Part shown: piece after piece, positions 25,008 through 32,143 of the stretch
How the letters are laid out: each line of letters opens with the position of its first letter
Position numbering within the stretch: position 1 is the stretch's first letter
Origin: Cutibacterium avidum ATCC 25577
Lineage (GTDB): Bacteria > Actinomycetota > Actinomycetes > Propionibacteriales > Propionibacteriaceae
Assembly (NCBI RefSeq): GCF_000227295.1
Contig: NZ_JH165054.1
Location: forward strand, 62,023-94,165
Length of the DNA: 32,143 bases
Direction: 5' to 3'
The notes under the pieces: model-generated
What the model was told of the DNA's origin: nothing
Database searches by the model: none
The model's input: the letters and a program-made list of their open reading frames with translations, nothing else
Made by a program: the position numbers and the translations under genes

Positions 25008-27974
25008 ATGAAATTCCAGTTTGACCCGCGCCAGCCGTACCAAACCAGTGCGATCGAGGCCGTCACTGACCTGTTCGATGGGCAACCAGCTGACGCAGAC
25101 CAGCTTCTCACCAGCCTGCAGTACCTACCGTCACAACAGACGCTCGATTTACCAGATGTCGGTGGTCAGGAAGCCTTCGACGTTTTCTTAGAGATCGGCG
25201 CATACGGCAACAATCTTGTCCTCGACCAGGACACGATTTTGAAGAACCTGAAGCGCGTGCAGGACAGGAACGGCCTGGAGATCAACGAAGAGTTGGTTGA
25301 TGGGTTGCAGTTCGATATCGAGATGGAGACCGGCACGGGTAAGACTTATGTCTACCTGCGCACGGCCTTTGAGCTGGCCACGAAGTATAAGTTCAACAAG
25401 TACATCATCCTGGTTCCCTCGGTTGCGATCCGTGAGGGCGTGAAGACCAGCATCCAGTTGATGCGAGAGCACTTCCGCCACCTGTACCCGCAGATCAACA
25501 TGGACTACACCGTCTACTCCGGTGACCGGGCTGAGGACGTGCGTGATTTTGCTACGGCTACGTCCTTGCAGTTCATGGTGATGACGATCGACTCGATCCG
25601 TGGTGATAAGAACACCCGCATCATTCACCAACAGCGCGACAAGCTGTCCGGGCTGCGTCCGTTGGATTATTTGCAGGCGACCCGGCCGATTGTGATTATG
25701 GACGAGCCGCAGAACATGGAGTCGCTGCTCGCGCAGTCTGCTGTGGCTGACCTGAACCCGATGTGTACGTTGCGGTACTCTGCCACGCACCGCATGACCC
25801 GCAACGTCGTGTACCGGTTGGATCCGTTGGATGCGCATCGGCTGGAGCTGGTGAAGAAGATCGTTGTTTCGGATGCGCAAGAGCTCGGGAGCGCGGCTAA
25901 ACCGTATGTGAAGCTGCTTGAGGTCAAGCGTGACCCGACCTTCAAAGCTGGCCTGGAGTTGATTTGTCGTAAGAAGGATGGTTCGTACGCGAAGCGGAAG
26001 GTTACCGCGACTCAGGGCGCTGACCTGGAGCGGCTCTCTGGCGGTAACCCGGCGTATGAGGGGAATTGGCGGATCAACGAGATCAGCGTGATGCCTGAGC
26101 AGATTGAACTGACCAACTACGGCTATCTGCGCGTAGGGGAAGAGATCGGTAGTAACCAGGCCGCTGTCTTCCAGGCGATGATCCGCGAGACCGTTCGCGA
26201 GCACATCCGGAAAGAGGAACAAGTGCACCCCCAGGGAATCAAGGTGTTGTCGCTGTTCTTCATCGACAAGGTCGCCTCCTACCTGGGTGAGGGCATCAAT
26301 AACCTGGACGCCAACGGTGATTTCGCAACCTGGTTTGACGCCGTCTATCAAGAGGAGCGGGCGAAAAACTCTGCCTCTCATGCGTTTTTACCTGCCGATC
26401 CGATAGAGGCACGCTCGGGCTACTTTGCTCAGATGAAGCGGGGCAAGGGCAAGGCTGCGCAGATGACGTTCAAGGACTCCTCGGGCAAGACAAAGGCTGA
26501 TGATGACGCCTATGAGCTGATCATGAAGGACAAGGCTCGGTTGCTGAGCATGGATGAGCCGGTTCGGTTCATCTTCTCCCACTCTGCGCTGCGTGAAGGG
26601 TGGGATAACCCGAACGTGTTCCAGATCTGCACCCTGCGCGACATGTCCAGCGAGACAGAACGCCGTCAGACGATCGGGCGCGGTTTGCGTCTGCCGGTTA
26701 ACCAGGATGGTGAGCGCGTCAAGGACGCCGGTACCGCACAGTTGACGGTCGTAGCGAACGAATCATATGCAGCGTTCGCTGCCGCACTGCAGGACGAATA
26801 CAAGCGTGCCGGTGTCGCCGTCGGTTACGTGCGTAAGACCGAGTTCGCCGAACTACCGATCGTTGAGGACGGTAAGGAATCCCGCCTTGGCACGCGCCGC
26901 TCCGCTGAAATCTGGGATGCTTTGCACGATCGCGGTTACATCAACGATGCCGGTGAGGTCTTGGGCACGTGGGTGCCGGAACAACTCGGGTTCACAGTCG
27001 GGCTACCTGAACAGTACGCGGGCTACGAGCAAGAAGTCATTGACCTGGTTGAACGGTGCAAGATCGAAGTGCTGGTCAAGCCCAAGCGCAAGCGCGTGAC
27101 TCGCTCGCTGAACAAACAGGTGTATGCCACACCCGAGTTTGAGCAGTTCTGGGAGAAGATCACATCGCGCACCACCTACCGGGTGAGCCTAGACCGTGCT
27201 GACCTGGTTCGACGATGTGTGACAAGAATCAAGGAAGCCCCAGAGATTCATCCGATCCGTATCCAGGTCACACGCACGGGGCTGGAGCTCACCCGAGGTG
27301 GGCCGAAAGGTTCGGTTCTTGGGTCCCGCGACGAGGTACTCAAAGAGTCCTACCCGTTGCCAGACATTATCTTGCAGCTCCAGGAATCCACCTCGCTGAC
27401 CCGTAAAACGATCATCGACATTCTGATGGGCTCGGAGCGGGTAGGTGAGTTCCTGACGAACCCGAATGACTACATCAAGATGGTTACCGGGTGCATCGAA
27501 ACCGAGCTTGCTCACACCCTCATCGAAGGGATCCAGTATGAGCCGATCGGTGGCAGCATCTACGAACTACGTGAGCTACAGGCCGATGGGCTTGAGGAGA
27601 AGGATCGTTTTATCGACCAGCTCTACAAGGTGACCCATAAGGAGAAGACCGACTTCGATTATGTGGTCTTCGACTCGGCGGTTGAGAAACAGTTCGCCCA
27701 GTACTTGGATGGGCGTGAGGACATCAAACTGTTCATGAAGCTGCCCGACAAGTTCCGCATCCCTACTCCGGTCGGGGACTATAACCCGGACTGGGCGATC
27801 ATCAAGGTCGAAGATGGGGTCGAGCACTTGTATTTGGTGCGTGAGACGAAGTCAAGCCAAGATCCTTCGAAGCGTCGCCCGAGCGAAAACGCGAAGATCA
27901 CAGCAGCGATGAAGCACTTCGAGGCCATCGGCGTGGACTACGCGGTGAGTTCTCCTGATCGCTGGGCAATCTAG
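25008..27974 (+). CDS. res: Type III-like restriction enzyme helicase-nuclease (Res)
   Basis: A 988-residue superfamily 2 helicase joined to a nuclease. Walker A is METGTGKTYVYL (ETGTGKT at 107-113), the DEAD-box variant MDEPQNM is at 231-237, SAT at 258-260, and the motif VI-like RRQTIGRGLRLPVNQ lies near residue 560. The end carries a PD-(D/E)XK active site: NPDW with Asp928, then LVRETKSS with Glu946 and Lys948. This is the layout of type III Res subunits, which translocate or slide along DNA and cut near unmodified sites. It needs Mod, encoded directly upstream, for recognition. The gene ends 11 bases before the SNF2 helicase start. Confidence 0.92.
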   Translation: MKFQFDPRQPYQTSAIEAVTDLFDGQPADADQLLTSLQYLPSQQTLDLPDVGGQEAFDVFLEIGAYGNNLVLDQDTILKNLKRVQDRNGLEINEELVDGLQFDIEMETGTGKTYVYLRTAFELATKYKFNKYIILVPSVAIREGVKTSIQLMREHFRHLYPQINMDYTVYSGDRAEDVRDFATATSLQFMVMTIDSIRGDKNTRIIHQQRDKLSGLRPLDYLQATRPIVIMDEPQNMESLLAQSAVADLNPMCTLRYSATHRMTRNVVYRLDPLDAHRLELVKKIVVSDAQELGSAAKPYVKLLEVKRDPTFKAGLELICRKKDGSYAKRKVTATQGADLERLSGGNPAYEGNWRINEISVMPEQIELTNYGYLRVGEEIGSNQAAVFQAMIRETVREHIRKEEQVHPQGIKVLSLFFIDKVASYLGEGINNLDANGDFATWFDAVYQEERAKNSASHAFLPADPIEARSGYFAQMKRGKGKAAQMTFKDSSGKTKADDDAYELIMKDKARLLSMDEPVRFIFSHSALREGWDNPNVFQICTLRDMSSETERRQTIGRGLRLPVNQDGERVKDAGTAQLTVVANESYAAFAAALQDEYKRAGVAVGYVRKTEFAELPIVEDGKESRLGTRRSAEIWDALHDRGYINDAGEVLGTWVPEQLGFTVGLPEQYAGYEQEVIDLVERCKIEVLVKPKRKRVTRSLNKQVYATPEFEQFWEKITSRTTYRVSLDRADLVRRCVTRIKEAPEIHPIRIQVTRTGLELTRGGPKGSVLGSRDEVLKESYPLPDIILQLQESTSLTRKTIIDILMGSERVGEFLTNPNDYIKMVTGCIETELAHTLIEGIQYEPIGGSIYELRELQADGLEEKDRFIDQLYKVTHKEKTDFDYVVFDSAVEKQFAQYLDGREDIKLFMKLPDKFRIPTPVGDYNPDWAIIKVEDGVEHLYLVRETKSSQDPSKRRPSENAKITAAMKHFEAIGVDYAVSSPDRWAI

Positions 27975-27985
27975 GAGACGAATGC

Positions 27986-30838
27986 GTGTTGCGGCGTTTA
28001 AGTGACTATCAGGCCAAGTTCTATGCTCACGAGCTGGATCGTTCCTACGCGTCCGATCATGTTGGGCGGTTAGCGGGTCTGCTGTTTGATGCCCAGGTGG
28101 AGCCCAAGCCTCACCAGGTGGATGCGGCACTGTTCGCGTTGCAGACCTCGTTCACGGACGGGGTGATCCTGGCTGATGAGGTCGGCCTCGGTAAGACGAT
28201 CGAGGCCGGGATCGTCATCAGCCAGTACTGGGCACAACGTCAACGCCGCATCCTCATCATCGCCCCGTCCTCGCTGCGTCAGCAGTGGCAGCAGGAGCTG
28301 AGTGAGAAGTTCGCGCTGCCTGCCACGTTGATGGACAGTAAGAACATCGACACACTCATCGCCCCAGGTGGCCGTGATGAGATCCTCATCTGCTCCTACG
28401 AGTTCGCAAACTCCCAAACCCACAAGCTCATCCGTACATGGGATCTGGTGGTGTGCGATGAGGCGCACCGGTTGCGCTCCCACTGGACAGGACAAGCGAA
28501 AATCGCGGGCAATGTTGCCAGGATCTGTCAGGCCGCAGGCAAAACGGTGATGCTGACCGCAACCCCGCTGCAAAACCGTCTTGAAGAGCTCTACGGGCTG
28601 GTCAGCGTGTTCGCACCCGACTACTTCCACTCGCTTGAAGCGTTCAAAGAACGCTACCTCGACCACCCCGAAGGAGTCGGGAACGACGATCTTTCCGCAC
28701 GAGTGGCACGTATCGCCAAGCGCACGTTGCGCAAGGACGCGGATAAGTACATTCGCTTCACCCAACGGATGCCGCTGACCATCGCTTTCACACCCAGCCC
28801 CGAAGAGATCCAGCTGTACGACAAGATCAATGAGTATTTGCAGCGACCATTCTTGTGGGCCTTCGCCAAGTCCCAACGGCACCTATCTGCACTCATCTTG
28901 CGCAAACGGCTCGGCTCTTCATCCTTCGCGGTGGCTACGACGCTGGAGAGAATCGCGGATCGTCTCCAGGCAGAAGTGAAGGCTGGACGTAGACGCAATG
29001 ACGCGGGCGGTCTTGTAGACGACCCCGACCTGACCAGCGAGATGCGGGAAGCCAGCGAAGCCAACACCGACACTAGCGTTGAGCAGATCGACACCGGTCA
29101 GCGTGCCGAGATGCTCGACGAGGTGAACGAGCTGCGCGGCTTTGCTGCCCTGGCGCGGTCGATCACGGTCAACCAGAAGGCTGTCAAACTCGTCGACGCA
29201 CTTGAGCAAGGCTTCGAGAAGCTCCGGGAGATTGGTGCACCCGAAAAAGCGATCATCTTCACCGACTCGACCGTCACCCAGGACTACCTCGCCCGGTCAC
29301 TGACCGATGCTGGGTGGGGTGAAGGGCTGATCCTGTTCAACGGCAGTAACGACAGCCCGGAATCGAAACGGATCTACGACAAGTGGCTAAAGGAAAACCA
29401 CGGCGGTGACCTCGTCACCGGTATCGCTGCTGCTGACCGCCGTAAAGCTCTCGTTGATGAGTTCCGTGACCGTGGCCGATTGATGATCGCCACCGAAGCT
29501 GCCGCTGAAGGTATCAACCTTCAGTTTTGCTCCATGCTCGTCAACTACGACCTGCCGTGGAACCCGCAGCGTATCGAGCAGCGTATTGGCCGTGTGCACC
29601 GGTTCGGGCAGAAGCACAATGTCATCGTGGTGAACTTCTCCAACAAGGGCAACCTTGCAGAAGAACGCATCCTCGAACTACTGAGCGAGAAATTCCAACT
29701 GTTCACATCCGTGTTTGGCGCATCCGATGAAGTACTGGGGCAGATCGAAGACGGTCTGGACTTTGAGAAGTCGATCTCTGCCATCTTGGACAACTGCAAA
29801 ACAGCTGCCGAGATCGATGCAGCGTTCAAGGAACTCGAGGAACGGTACTCGAAACAGATCAACCGTGAGATGAAGAAGACACGGGCAAAAGTCTTCGACA
29901 ACCTCGACCCGAAAGTACGCGACAAACTCAAGTCCTACGACGCACAGACCGGGGTGGTGCTCAACGCCTTCGAACGCCTACTCATCCGGGTCACCCACCA
30001 CGAACTCGAAGACCTGGCGACCTTCAACGGTTCGGGTACCCAGTTCACACTCCACGAACCACCACACGTGGGCATCCCAGTTGGCGACTACTACTTCAAA
30101 TCGGAACCCCGGAAGGGCGCGCACCAATACCGGTACACCAGCGACTTGTGTGCCTGGGTGATCGACGCAGCGAAAACCCGTGCAACCCCACCAGCAAGAC
30201 TCACCTTCAAGATCAGCAGCTCAGAGCGTGCAACCGCAATTGCAAAACGCCTGCGCCACAAGCGAGGAAGGCTACGTGTTGAAGAAGCCAGCTTCGCTAT
30301 GAAGGCAGGAAGCCAGCAGCTGCACGAGTCCTACCTGCTGACCGCTGGGTTCTTTGACGACGGCACCCCTATGGATCATGAGCAGATTAGAGACCTTCTC
30401 GACCTGCACTGCACCGACAGCACTGCTGACCACGTCGAGACCAGAGGTTTCGACGAAGTCATCGCACAGGAGCTGGAGGAACTCAGAGGTGACGTCGAAG
30501 ACCGCAACGCGCGCTTCTTCCTCGAACAAGAAGCACTCCTCGACGCGACACGGCTCGACCTCAAGGCGAAGTACGACGCGAAGATTCGCGAGTACCAAGC
30601 CAAGGAAGCCACCGCAAACAAGGAAGCTCGCAAGGCCTCGAACGCTACCCAAGAGCTGAAGCTGAAGCAGGAGGCGCGTCAGTGGCGACGCAAGGCTGAC
30701 GATGCTGAGGATGAATACCGCAGTGAGCGGAACCGTCTCCGTGATGAGTCCGATCAACTGCTCGACAACGCACAAGATGCTCTCCAAGCGAAGCAGTCCC
30801 GCCAGGTGCTCTTCAGCATCAACTGGGAGGTCAAGTGA
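27986..30838 (+). CDS. SNF2/RapA-like helicase of the defence operon
   Basis: A 950-residue SNF2-family ATPase. Motifs are complete: DEVGLGKTIEAG at 64-75, IIAPSSLRQQW near 91-101, CDEAHRLR at 157-164, LTATPLQNRLEELYG near 190-204, then AIIFTDSTVTQDYL, and motifs V-VI TEAAAEGINLQF and QRIEQRIGRVHRFGQ. The C-terminal 130 residues form a charged coiled coil. The closest known defence relatives in type are the SNF2 helicases of DISARM (DrmD) and RapA-like proteins, but DrmA, DrmB and DrmC are not present here. It starts at GTG 27986 (AGGAG eight bases upstream). Being 11 bases after Res, it is probably a working partner of the restriction core, for example as a second motor. Confidence 0.88.
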   Translation: MLRRLSDYQAKFYAHELDRSYASDHVGRLAGLLFDAQVEPKPHQVDAALFALQTSFTDGVILADEVGLGKTIEAGIVISQYWAQRQRRILIIAPSSLRQQWQQELSEKFALPATLMDSKNIDTLIAPGGRDEILICSYEFANSQTHKLIRTWDLVVCDEAHRLRSHWTGQAKIAGNVARICQAAGKTVMLTATPLQNRLEELYGLVSVFAPDYFHSLEAFKERYLDHPEGVGNDDLSARVARIAKRTLRKDADKYIRFTQRMPLTIAFTPSPEEIQLYDKINEYLQRPFLWAFAKSQRHLSALILRKRLGSSSFAVATTLERIADRLQAEVKAGRRRNDAGGLVDDPDLTSEMREASEANTDTSVEQIDTGQRAEMLDEVNELRGFAALARSITVNQKAVKLVDALEQGFEKLREIGAPEKAIIFTDSTVTQDYLARSLTDAGWGEGLILFNGSNDSPESKRIYDKWLKENHGGDLVTGIAAADRRKALVDEFRDRGRLMIATEAAAEGINLQFCSMLVNYDLPWNPQRIEQRIGRVHRFGQKHNVIVVNFSNKGNLAEERILELLSEKFQLFTSVFGASDEVLGQIEDGLDFEKSISAILDNCKTAAEIDAAFKELEERYSKQINREMKKTRAKVFDNLDPKVRDKLKSYDAQTGVVLNAFERLLIRVTHHELEDLATFNGSGTQFTLHEPPHVGIPVGDYYFKSEPRKGAHQYRYTSDLCAWVIDAAKTRATPPARLTFKISSSERATAIAKRLRHKRGRLRVEEASFAMKAGSQQLHESYLLTAGFFDDGTPMDHEQIRDLLDLHCTDSTADHVETRGFDEVIAQELEELRGDVEDRNARFFLEQEALLDATRLDLKAKYDAKIREYQAKEATANKEARKASNATQELKLKQEARQWRRKADDAEDEYRSERNRLRDESDQLLDNAQDALQAKQSRQVLFSINWEVK

Positions 30839-30868
30839 ACATGCCAGTGCCCAGGGAAGGTATGTCTG

Positions 30869-31882
30869 ATGGCTAGGCCATATGTTTCGCACAAGAAGCT
30901 CTGCGACAACTCTCGCGCGGCGATGCTCGCAGCCATCGAAATCTACAACAAGCCACAAACGACTTATCGTGAGCAGGTCGTCACAGTTCTTGTCGTCAAC
31001 GCATGGGAACTCATCCTCAAGGCTGCTCTACGGAAAGCTAAGAAGAACATTTTCTACAAGAAGAAGCGCGGTGAAGACTACCGATCTTTTTCCTTAGAGC
31101 ATTGCATCGCTGATATGGATCGCCATCGTCTTTGGCCCAGTAGCGTTGACGGAGATGGCGTTCGAGCTAACCTGCATGTCCTCACTGATTATCGAAACAA
31201 GATCATCCACCTTTACGTGTCCGACGATCTCAACACGATCCTCTACATGTTCCTTCAGCAAAGCATCGTGAACTACCGCGACTTCGTGCTCGATGTCTTC
31301 GGTAAGGACTTGGCTGATGACATCACATGGACGCTTTTGCCGCTCGCTGCGAGCACCCCCAGCGATGCAATCCGATCCCTACGAGTCGACGGGGATGGAA
31401 GATCCACGCAAGTAGTCGAGGACTTCCTACGAGACCTGAGGAAGATCATCGGCGAAGCTGAAGATCTAGGAGCAGACATGGGCCGCATCGCCATGATCCA
31501 AGAGATCAACCTGCAATCTGGGAAGAAGATCAGCCGAGCCGATCTTGAAGTTGCGATTGACCAAGGTGCCGCAACCACGATCGTTCAACGAAAAGTGGAC
31601 CCCAACGAAACACACCCGTATTCCGCAACGCAACTGATAGCGCGAGCGAATAGGGCAAGGAAGAACGGGAGGAAGCTAACCAGCTACGATCTGACTTGCA
31701 TGGCGTGGAAACACAATATGCGAGACAACAGCAAGTTCGCTTGGCGAGGAACCCATAGCCCCACCCACGTGTGGTCTGGAGATGCGTTGAGCTTTCTCAA
31801 GAACCAAACTGACGAGGAGTTCGACCGCGTCAGGGCGGAGTACAATCAGTATCAGCGATACAAGAAGCGCAGCAAGAAGTGA
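30869..31882 (+). CDS. DUF3644 HEPN-domain protein
   Basis: A 337-residue DUF3644 protein, last gene of the operon. The N-terminal half is a HEPN-type helical domain with VNAWELILKAAL near 43-54 and the R-x4-H motif TDYRNKIIHLY, with Arg109 and His114 in place. The C-terminal half has a helical segment with YSATQLIARANRARKNG and TSYDLTCMAWKHNM and ends in a basic tail (RYKKRSKK), which may bind nucleic acid. HEPN proteins of this kind are often toxins that cut RNA, so it could be the abortive arm of the system. It starts 30 bases after the SNF2 stop, with a GGAAGG site. The function in this context is inferred. Confidence 0.85.
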   Translation: MARPYVSHKKLCDNSRAAMLAAIEIYNKPQTTYREQVVTVLVVNAWELILKAALRKAKKNIFYKKKRGEDYRSFSLEHCIADMDRHRLWPSSVDGDGVRANLHVLTDYRNKIIHLYVSDDLNTILYMFLQQSIVNYRDFVLDVFGKDLADDITWTLLPLAASTPSDAIRSLRVDGDGRSTQVVEDFLRDLRKIIGEAEDLGADMGRIAMIQEINLQSGKKISRADLEVAIDQGAATTIVQRKVDPNETHPYSATQLIARANRARKNGRKLTSYDLTCMAWKHNMRDNSKFAWRGTHSPTHVWSGDALSFLKNQTDEEFDRVRAEYNQYQRYKKRSKK

Positions 31883-32143
31883 AGGGTGACTCCCGGATAC
31901 CTTTTGACGCGACCCCTGTGCTTTTTGACGGCTCCGAGTTCGTGCCGCAGAGTGGGTGCAAAACCAGCTCGCCCCGCTGAATCGGCTCCACAATCAGCTG
32001 GCCGAACTGACCCCGCCAGCGTGCCGGTACTTCGCCCGCCACGACCGAACAGCTCGCGTTCCCCGTGTTATCGCGCCATTTCACGCGGCGAGCACACAAT
32101 CGCGCACATCGTTAGTTTGTATCACTCGCGCTATCCAACGTTT
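31883..32143. other. Downstream edge, no assigned gene
   Basis: The last 260 bases. A minus-strand frame (32099 to 31830) overlaps the end of the DUF3644 gene, and a plus-strand frame (AEWVQNQLAPLNRL and onward) also stays open to about the edge. Neither is recognisable. A short direct repeat CTTTTTGACG/CCTTTTGACG occurs near 31900-31927. It could be the edge of an insertion element, but this is unproven, and I see no clear terminator for the operon. Confidence 0.3.

Noticed and set aside
27986-30838. Calling the operon a DISARM system because of the SNF2 helicase and adenine methylase
   Set aside because: DrmA, DrmB and DrmC are missing and a type III-like Res with its own nuclease is present instead, so the label does not fit.
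31830-32099. A minus-strand frame at the right edge that might be a transposase remnant
   Set aside because: It overlaps the DUF3644 gene and no transposase motif or terminal repeat can be seen.
1-32143. CRISPR arrays and tRNA genes
   Set aside because: Looking through both strands I found no regularly spaced repeats and no cloverleaf-like segment with a TTCGA-type arm in the gaps between genes. This was by eye, so a weak case could be missed.

Overview
The window looks like a stretch of an actinobacterial chromosome (high GC, many GTG starts, purine-rich Shine-Dalgarno sites). The left 19 kb are a prophage or phage-derived block and the right 12 kb are a defence island. The species cannot be named from the sequence. 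No integrase, repressor, tRNA gene or attachment site is visible, so the limits of the element lie outside the window or are not recognisable.

Phage block (1-19198), nearly all on the minus strand and therefore read right to left. It opens with a sigma-70-region-4-like regulator (GTG start at 19198), then an 81-aa protein, a 135-aa protein, a DUF2800 Cas4/RecB-like nuclease, a DUF2815 single-strand-binding-like protein, a 62-aa membrane peptide and a family A DNA polymerase broken by one frameshift. It continues with a BRO/KilAC antirepressor, a DUF4406-like protein, a primase-helicase, a VRR-NUC nuclease, an SNF2-type helicase, a late-regulator-like protein, an HNH endonuclease, the P27-type small terminase subunit, an S-adenosylmethionine synthetase, and a ParB-like/N6-adenine methyltransferase fusion cut by the window edge. 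These are the replication, recombination and packaging-initiation genes of a temperate siphovirus-like phage.

Two cassettes interrupt this operon and look like later acquisitions. One lies between HNH and terminase: a DUF1906 glycoside-hydrolase-like protein with cell-wall-binding-type repeats, broken by two frameshifts, and a convergent four-helix membrane protein. The other lies between the polymerase and the antirepressor: a plus-strand Abi_2 (AbiD/AbiF) HEPN protein preceded by a small nested-hairpin RNA with a U-rich end, the arrangement expected of an RNA-controlled abortive-infection module.

Defence operon (19695-31882), eight plus-strand genes with overlaps or gaps of at most 40 bases: an ABC-three-component (ABC-3C) effector with a Cys4 treble-clef-like insert, its small middle component, its DUF2326 SMC-like ATPase, an XRE regulator, a type III-like adenine methyltransferase (Mod), a type III-like helicase-nuclease (Res), an SNF2/RapA-like helicase and a DUF3644 HEPN protein. 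Read as a whole, a methylation-guided restriction core is joined to a second DNA motor and a putative RNase, and shares one transcript and one regulator with an ABC-3C system. The upstream 500-base intergenic region carries a 17-bp palindrome and a pair of direct repeats that are good operator candidates.

Several regulatory structures recur in the phage block: a shared leader upstream of two genes, a hairpin that hides the ribosome-binding site of the first phage gene, an AT-rich spacer flanked by long inverted repeats (origin or operator candidate) and a good intrinsic terminator between terminase and metK.
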